62,000 nt of DNA. Source: Branchiostoma floridae (Eukaryota > Chordata > Leptocardii > Amphioxiformes > Branchiostomatidae). The stretch spans positions 23,002,368-23,064,367 of the forward strand of contig NC_049979.1 in NCBI RefSeq assembly GCF_000003815.2, written 5' to 3'. The number at the start of each line of letters is the position of its first letter. Positions within the stretch are counted from its first letter, which is position 1. The position numbers were made by a program, and so were the translations under genes. Below the pieces are notes generated by a model. It saw only the letters and a list, made by a program, of their open reading frames with translations, did no database searches and was not told the DNA's origin. Shown one piece after another: positions 55,739 through 62,000 of this stretch.

Positions 55739-58700
55739 GTGAGCTAAGTCTCTACTGTCAAGTATGTTGTTGCTTGGGGTGTCCCTGAAGTCTTTGTGGC
55801 GTCCTCTTTACCTGGTTAGTCATGACACACGGAAGAATGTGAAGAGAACAGGTGTTTGGGAGGGGTTGTCTGTCCTGTACACCTAACCTGAGCTGTGGTA
55901 GCCGTGACACAGACACACATGAGTCAGACTGGGTGACTTCATGTGCCTTCAGGATAGGTGATCTCACCTGTTTATGTTTTGTATATCTTCTTGTAAACGT
56001 CCTATGATGATGTAATTTCTATTTCCTCCTTGTTGTGTGAGCACACCTATCAACAGATCACTCCATGTTCACCATAAGTAAGCTGTTGAGTGTTTGCAAG
56101 GTGAAAATATCCCTCACGTCGGCACATCCAACAGAATTTCTACTTGTCACAAAAAGATAGACCCCCCCCATGCAAACCCTCAAGAAAGTTTGTGACTTAG
56201 ATGCAAAGAAAGTTCAAACACTACATTTGTCAATAATATTTAGCAGAAGTCATAGTGCAATAGTGTTAGGGAAATGATCGGTTGTGGTATTAACCAATTT
56301 GGTCAGGCACATTCAAATGCCTAACGTTATATCTGCATTCATCAACGAGTAGGTTTAAAAAATTAAAAAATTGTTTTTTTAATCTCCTTGAAGCACAACA
56401 CATTCAACACAGATGGAGGGGGCAATTGTTTGCATCTAGCTAGATTCTACATAACACGTTACATTTTTTTTTAAACAACCCAAGAACCCCCCATGTGTAC
56501 CCTCTCAGAATCGTTAGAATCATTGGTCTGGTTCAAAAAACAAGTAAATAAACTAAATTTCTAAATCCTGTATGCATAGAATAAAACGTATCATGTACAA
56601 TTGGACAATTTACCTGATAATATATCTCATAATATATTCATTACATGGCCATAGCAATGACAGATAATTATCTCTCAAAACAGATGGCATTTGGACAGAT
56701 GTTCATTGTTCACACAATACGATCATATTTTATTGCAAAATGCAGTGCTAGTATAAAACTGTAAAATTAAACCATTGTGTTTATCTATTCATTTATTGAA
56801 TTCAGACAGCTGCGAACATTTCAGTCTACAGTAACGTTACATGTATGATTTGTTTGGCAACTCATCCTGTCTTTGATATACCGCTCTATATCCTAGCTGC
56901 AGTTCCATTAGTTGTGGTGATAAAAACATTTAAATGGCAGTATAATCAGCTCAGTTTCTTCACAAAGCACAAAATTCCTGTCATGATATTTAAAGGAGAT
57001 AACGTTCCAAGGCTTTGGAGACCACCTCCCTTAAGAAGATGATGTTTGAGGAAGTGACTCACAGTTTTTTTCTTTTCTTTCTGCAGTTTTTGACAATAAT
57101 GAGGAAAACAAGTTGGAATACACAGAGGCTCACAACCAGTACAAGGGCATGGTAGGTAAAACTCACTGTTACACGAAACAAATATCATTTATTACCTTTA
57201 CCAAGAAGGTAATTTTTTGTAGCATTTGTATGTACATAAGCAGCATAACTCAAGGAGCTATAAATGGATTGTTTTGAAACATCTTATATACTAGTAGTTA
57301 GGTCAATGTCCTGTCAGAGAAATGATTTCATTTTGGGCCATCTGGTGACTTTCCTTGGTACTGCAGCATAACTTCATGTCATCATATCATGTTATTTACC
57401 CAGCTTGCTAAGTATCTAAAGTCGCTTCAGAACCAACATATTATACCTCACAGTTTCTCATATGCTTAATTATAACACCACTTGTTTTGGAACAGCAAAC
57501 AGTCACCTTTTAATACGTTTATCATATCTCTTGGAGACATGCACTGAATGACTATTGACCTTGTATATTGCAGGTGGAAGCCCTACTTGGAAGTTTCATG
57601 GAGGATCTGGGGATCACAGAGGACCAGTTTACAGAAGGCTGTAAGAAAGAGCTTGTATCTGCGCAGGCCGGCACATATCCATTGGTTAGTATTGAATTTG
57701 AAAGCCCATGAGTATTATTTCGTTGAACCTCCTTCCAGAGAAAGCTGACTCTGAGCTATATAAGTGTACATGATTTTTGTGTAATGTTAGCTGTATACAT
57801 AATATGTCCTATCACAAAGCAAGCCTGCTCTGTTTCCTTATCCCAGACAAATTGTCATGTATGCTGTATCAGATACAAATAATGTGTGCCACTGAAAAAT
57901 GGTGTAAGTAAAAGCTATCAAAATAGAGAGACCTACAAAAACTAAAAAGTCTTAAACAAACCGGAGCCTAACCTCTGCTTGGAGATGGGGGTCTCAGTCT
58001 ATAAGACAGTATGATTCTGCAACACATGAAAATACTGCTACTGTTCTCCCAAATCACCTTATTTCACCAACTTGCCAAAATCAAACAAATCCATCAAAAT
58101 AATCTTGAGACCGTTGGAGGTTAACCTGCTTCCTGAAGTAATAGAATGGCCAATTTCAGTTGGACAGTTTGGTTTTGCTGTGTGTTTGAATTTTACGTCT
58201 TAGTGTTGACTGAAGCTTGAAGTGGAAATACCAGCTGCAAAGGGCAGACTAGTGCCCTGGGAAGGAAACCAGAATATGCTGAAAGAGCGCTTTACAGATA
58301 ATCAATGCATGGGAACCAAAGCCTGCAGCATTCTCTTTGTACACCAAGTGGGGTACTTTGTTCTCTTAAGGGCTCAATTGTGGCATTCAGCATTTCCTTC
58401 TCTGTAGTCTTTCACCTTATGTTTTGGGAAATTATAGATTTACGCTAAGCTACTTCTTTAAGATCAAGTGAGGGAATACATAGTACTTAGCTCATCCAAG
58501 TGGTTGGTGCGCAAGAGGATGATAAGTAAGCTGTATTACATTTACTTTCCTTTTAGCTAATCTGATTTCTGGCTAATGTACGTGTACAACTATGTATTCT
58601 CAGACAATCCAGTGAAAGGATGTCTTCAACATGTTCAGTTTGAAACTAGAACTTGGGTACGAATTACATATATAAAAAAGAAGTACCAGTGTAATCAAAG

Positions 58701-61561
58701 TGTTGTTAGAACCTCATAGTCATACATTTTATTTAATGTTGTGTGGCTATGTTATATCTAATGTTATATCTTGCATCCACAGGGTCTGTTCCAGCAGCTC
58801 TGGGCAGCTGACAACTTCTTCAGCTTCAAGGCTATGATGGTCCAGACCAGGGTCAGTGTCCTAGCATCATACTTTTTTTTTCTTCTCCTGTGGCCTGTGT
58901 TATATTCAACAGTTCTTAATGTAAAATCTGACCTAGAAAGTAAGATGTGATTTATGCAAGTTTTGTGTATATGTCTGACCAATCAAAGACTGTAGAGTTA
59001 AATGGTTACCTCGGTACAGTAGATATTTGCAGAAGGTTTGTAAGTTACCTGGAGACCTCTCCACCATGAATTCATGACACCGCAAGCATGCATTTTCCAA
59101 TGTACATATATTACTACAGAATTTAACTGTACCCGCAAATTGTTTCAATCACGATCTTGGAATACTGTGGGAAGTTCTTTTAATCTTCTACTGCAAAATG
59201 AAGTCCCAGAAAATATAAATGAATGTACAATACTGAAACATCTCCACTATTTTGCCCTGTACTCAGGTTGAGCTGGAGCTCCAGGCTTTACACTTGTTAA
59301 AACACCAGAATGGGATGGATCCTGACTCCAAGGCTAGAGAAGCCACGGGGGGTCCTGGGGAGGAGGAAGATGATGAAGAAGCAATACTGCAGGAGGTGCT
59401 CAGGTAAGGTCATGTTGGTACTTCCTAATCTGCATATATAAAAGCCATGGCATATCAAAAAAAGATGTTATTGATAGACCCATAACCCTAACCATCTCCA
59501 TCAAGACTGTAATATAGAAACATGAATTTGTTTATTGATTCAAATAGCAATATACTAGACACCCTACTTTAAAAATGCAAATTTCACCAACAAATGAAGC
59601 AACCACTCTCTCATTGGTTAAACCTCTAATTGTCATGTTATCATTGGTGGTAGTGCTAATGATGATTGACAGGATCGGTCTATTGGTTTCTGTAAGTGAT
59701 TTTGTTGGAAGCTTAGAAATTTAAAAGTGTTCCTTTGTGGACCAGTTTTGTCAAAGTTTTGGTACATGGTAGTTTTTGAATGGTAACTAAGTGCATGTGT
59801 TTACAGAAAACCATTTCATTTCTTTGTCTTCACCTTTTTCTCAGGAAATCCAAGGAGGAGTACGAGGCCCAACAGAAGGGCAAGAAATCCAAGACTTCCT
59901 CAGACATAGAGAGAGTCATGCAGGAGTCTAAAGATGAGCTGGCTCGCATGGAGGAACTTCTCAAGAAGGAGAGGGAAATGCTGGATAAAGTAGGTGCTAA
60001 CAGTAGAACTCTTCATTTATTGTATTTTCGAATGTTACCTTTGATGCAAAGCTGTTCAAAAGTTTCATGAAATGTATTGTGTATATCCAATGGGATGACA
60101 TGGATGACCAGAAAATTTGAAAAGTTATTGTTTGATGGTTTATTGTTTATTGAAAAGATCTCCATTAGTGAATACAATGTGAATGCTATGTACCACTAGT
60201 CTTGTTGGAGTCATTAGACAAACATGTTACATTGAGACTATCTACTTCTTAACATCACTTATGCCTAAAGATACACTAACACTTAAAGCATATACTAACG
60301 CTATACCTATCTATTTATCTATCTGTTTAATGGTGCTCTTACAATCTCCCTAAGTCCAAGAATACAATATCATGGCACTGTTAGACTGTCCTACTGTGTC
60401 AATCATTCTCAAAACTGTTTAGTGGATGTGGAGGATGTTAAGTTGTACTCTCTTCTTCCCCAGGCATTAAAGTTGTCACTAGAATGTATGCCCAAAGTTG
60501 ATGGTGATGAGGATCAGGATGGGGCTGACAGCAAAGCTGCAGAGAAGAGCGACACACCTCAGGGCAAGCCTGCTGCAGTTATAGCACAGGCATCAGCACC
60601 CAAAAAGGAGGAGGCCAAACTCAGCACTGCTCCAGCTAAACAGTCCTCATTATCTGTAAGTGCTTGAGGATGGATGTTTCCTTTCTTCAGATTCATCTGA
60701 ATGTGATAATTTTTTCCAGAAGAGTTATTGTACGTTGCTAACATGGGAGCTGTAACATTTTGTTTTTAAAGTACAGTTAGTTATGTTTTAACTGTGTCAT
60801 CAATGTCACATTTTGTCTGCCTTTCAGGGTTGAACAAGTTTTTAAAAATTTACTTGCCCCATTCAGCAAAAATCTACTGGCCCAAATAAAATTTTACCGG
60901 CCCAAAATTCCAATGATATGCAAACGCTTGCATATTATTGCACTGGGCAATTGAGCTGATGGACTTTTCCAACCCTGACAAGTGTTGTGTCCGTGCCTTC
61001 TCAATGTGTAAGCCTGGATAGGCTACATCATCTTTAAACGGTTTGGATTACAATATAATGTGTTATCTACTGTTGCACAAGAACATCTCTTGAAGCCTAT
61101 GAAAAAGATGTTTTGCTTCGGGTTTCCCAACCAGCAGCCTTTTTTCGGGTTGGCTACCAGCAATGGACAAAGACATTTTGATCTGAGTGATCAAGACATT
61201 GTAGACTGTAGAGTCATTTTCCAACTTATTCTGTTGAAATCTAAAAGAAAAAAGAGTTGCTGTGTACCAAGCGTAATTTGCAATCAGAAACACAACATTG
61301 ATATTCATAGGCCTCACTGTATGTCACAGAACTCGTCTTTCTATTTACAACTAGGACCTCCCAACAGCACGAGTAGCACCCGTCCGACCCCACAAACCAC
61401 AGTCCCCACCGCCCACACAGCCTCCCCCCCAGAAACCCAAACCCTCCGCCCCTCCCCCAGGACCTCCCCAGAGAGAGCTGAGTAGTTCAGAGGCAGCTGC
61501 CGCTTGGCTAAAGGGAGCGCAGGCAGAGGCAGGGCATACCAGTGACTCAGCTGGATCTGCA
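55636..61561 (+). CDS. CFAP36: CFAP36 (CCDC104) BART-domain ciliary protein, eight coding exons, 3' end outside window
   Basis: A cilium- and flagellum-associated protein of the BART-like (ARL2/ARL3-effector-like) family. Coding exons are 55636-55738, 57087-57151, 57574-57684, 58783-58851, 59267-59403, 59845-59989, 60464-60655 and 61355-61561: 343 codons with closed phases and GT-AG junctions. The BART-like domain (residues 1 to about 130) includes FLRSPTWTVPVMNFIEENC, FDNNEENKLEYTEAHNQYK, DLGITEDQFTEGCKKEL and FSFKAMMVQ. These align with human CFAP36 throughout. A coiled segment (EVLRKSKEEYEAQQKGKK) follows, then a long low-complexity linker ending in a proline-rich stretch. Exon 8 ends at a GTAAGG donor, so the conserved C-terminal coiled coil must lie beyond 62000. 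The gene is head-to-head with CCDC88. Confidence 0.95.
57087..57151 (+). CDS. CFAP36: CFAP36 coding exon 2 (residues 35-56)
   Basis: It encodes VFDNNEENKLEYTEAHNQYK then GM, equivalent to human [20 protein letters not shown]. A long pyrimidine tract precedes it. Confidence 0.95.
57574..57684 (+). CDS. CFAP36: CFAP36 coding exon 3 (residues 57-93)
   Basis: It encodes VEALLGSFMEDLGITEDQFT and on to SAQAGTYPL. The DLGI-EDQF block is a BART-family signature. Both ends are phase 0. Confidence 0.95.
58783..58851 (+). CDS. CFAP36: CFAP36 coding exon 4 (residues 94-116)
   Basis: It encodes GLFQQLWAADNFFSFKAMMV then QTR. FKAMMVQ is shared with human CFAP36. Both ends are phase 0. Confidence 0.95.
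59267..59403 (+). CDS. CFAP36: CFAP36 coding exon 5 (residues 117-162)
   Basis: It encodes VELELQALHLLKHQNGMDPD, an acidic run EEEDDEEA, and ILQEVL. It ends in phase 2 at the GTAAGG donor. Confidence 0.94.
59845..59989 (+). CDS. CFAP36: CFAP36 coding exon 6 (residues 162-210)
   Basis: It encodes the charged helix KSKEEYEAQQKGKKSKTSSD and on to LARMEELLKKEREMLDK. The RKSKEEY core is shared with human. Confidence 0.94.
60464..60655 (+). CDS. CFAP36: CFAP36 coding exon 7 (residues 211-274)
   Basis: This is a low-complexity Asp/Ala/Lys/Ser-rich linker starting ALKLSLECMPKVDGDEDQDG. Both ends are phase 0. It has no clear human counterpart sequence. Confidence 0.85.
60825..60977. mobile_element. 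MITE-like element, 153 bp, CAGGGTTG termini
   Basis: The ends are CAGGGTTGAACAAGT and ACTTTTCCAACCCTG, an imperfect inverted repeat. The interior is AT-rich with TTGCCCCATT and GGCCCAAA words. It lacks coding capacity, and no clear target duplication is visible. It resembles the decayed element at 27836-28134. Confidence 0.65.
61355..61561 (+). CDS. CFAP36: CFAP36 coding exon 8 (residues 275-343), proline-rich
   Basis: It encodes a proline-rich stretch (VRPHKPQSPPPTQPPPQKPK), then LSSSEAAAAWLKGAQAEAGH and SAGSA, before a GTAAGG donor. The frame was chosen to continue exon 7 in phase 0. The gene continues past the window. Confidence 0.85.
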
Positions 61562-62000
61562 GTAAGGCTCTGCTCACACTATGCAGGCCAAGCACAGTGG
61601 GAACAGTTGGTGCATAGGCAAATGAGAAATTTCCTCATACCGGTAGTACATGAAAACAACATCCTGTCCTAAGAAGAGTTGTCTTCAAGTCTTTTTATAC
61701 AAGAGAATGAAAGACAAAATGAAAGTAGGGACAGGTAAATGTAAACTTAAGGCAGATTTAGTTTGGAAGCTGTGATTGTATCTACCAGATTTATATTTGA
61801 ATATATACATAAAGAGCCCTAGAACTATGATGCCCCATCTGGACCATAGAACAACATACCTTAAATTGATGATTGGGAGACATCATGCTATCATTCTATG
61901 ATATTGCTCTAATTATGTACAGGGTGGGCTACAAAATGGCATTTCTAGGCCTCTTCTGAGAATCTCCTCCTGGGCTATATGGTCAGTACAATTTCTGTCC
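61562..62000. other. Start of CFAP36 intron 8, to the window edge
   Basis: AT-rich sequence after the exon 8 donor. I see no exon or repeat before the window ends. Confidence 0.65.

Larger units (their letters stand above)
55739..61354. other. CFAP36 introns
   Basis: There are seven GT-AG introns (415-1348 bp). Apart from a MITE-like element at 60825-60977, I see no repeat, RNA gene or additional exon in them. Confidence 0.7.

Noticed and set aside
1-62000. CRISPR array, bacterial operon, rRNA or viral gene
   Set aside because: No spaced identical repeats, no ribosome-binding-site gene runs, no rRNA-like sequence and no viral protein similarity were seen; the genes are spliced animal genes.

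Overview
The window is animal nuclear DNA: intron-rich, with GT-AG introns, full of short inverted-repeat elements, and with no operons. Gene content and structure suggest an invertebrate chordate, most likely amphioxus (Branchiostoma). The central gene is a single CCDC88 homologue that carries features vertebrates divide among CCDC88A (Girdin/GIV) and CCDC88C (Daple). The organism assignment is an inference. The gene identities rest on proteins assembled exon by exon, and every intron phase closes.

Layout. (1) 1-1345: flanking DNA with two minisatellites. (2) 1454-4493, plus strand: glyoxalase I (GLO1), six coding exons, 188 aa, all four metal ligands present. (3) 6834-54791, minus strand: a complete CCDC88 gene, 30 coding exons summing to 6123 nt (2040 aa plus stop). 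In order it has a Hook-type N-terminal domain, a long coiled coil, a disordered tail with a G-alpha-binding-and-activating (GBA) type motif, and a C-terminal PDZ ligand ending GCV. GLO1 and CCDC88 converge, with their 3' ends less than 1 kb apart. (4) 55636 to the window end, plus strand: CFAP36 (CCDC104), eight coding exons, truncated by the window edge. It lies head-to-head with CCDC88 across 844 bp.

Intron 3 of CCDC88 is 18.9 kb. It contains a block from about 38.5 to 44.3 kb in which about 2.83 kb is present twice, essentially identically, on either side of a run of 100 N. This may be a real tandem duplication or a haplotype/assembly duplication. Each copy carries a perfect 59-bp palindrome, a foldback element of about 680 bp, and CpG-rich promoter-like sequence with a splice-donor-like site on the CCDC88 strand. 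Other introns hold MITE-like elements (24.3, 27.8 and 60.8 kb), a 52-bp triplicate, a CA microsatellite and short palindromes.

Biological reading. GLO1 detoxifies methylglyoxal. CCDC88 proteins link actin, microtubules and polarity complexes with trimeric G-protein and Wnt/Dishevelled signalling. CFAP36 is a cilium-associated BART-like protein. The CCDC88-CFAP36 head-to-head arrangement matches my knowledge of CCDC88A-CFAP36 on human 2p16.1, which suggests a chordate-ancestral bidirectional locus. I found no rRNA, confident tRNA, CRISPR array, viral gene or intact autonomous transposon. The most novel points are the ancestral GBA-plus-PDZ combination, the repeated YRSE-bearing cassette exons, and the palindrome-rich duplicated block.
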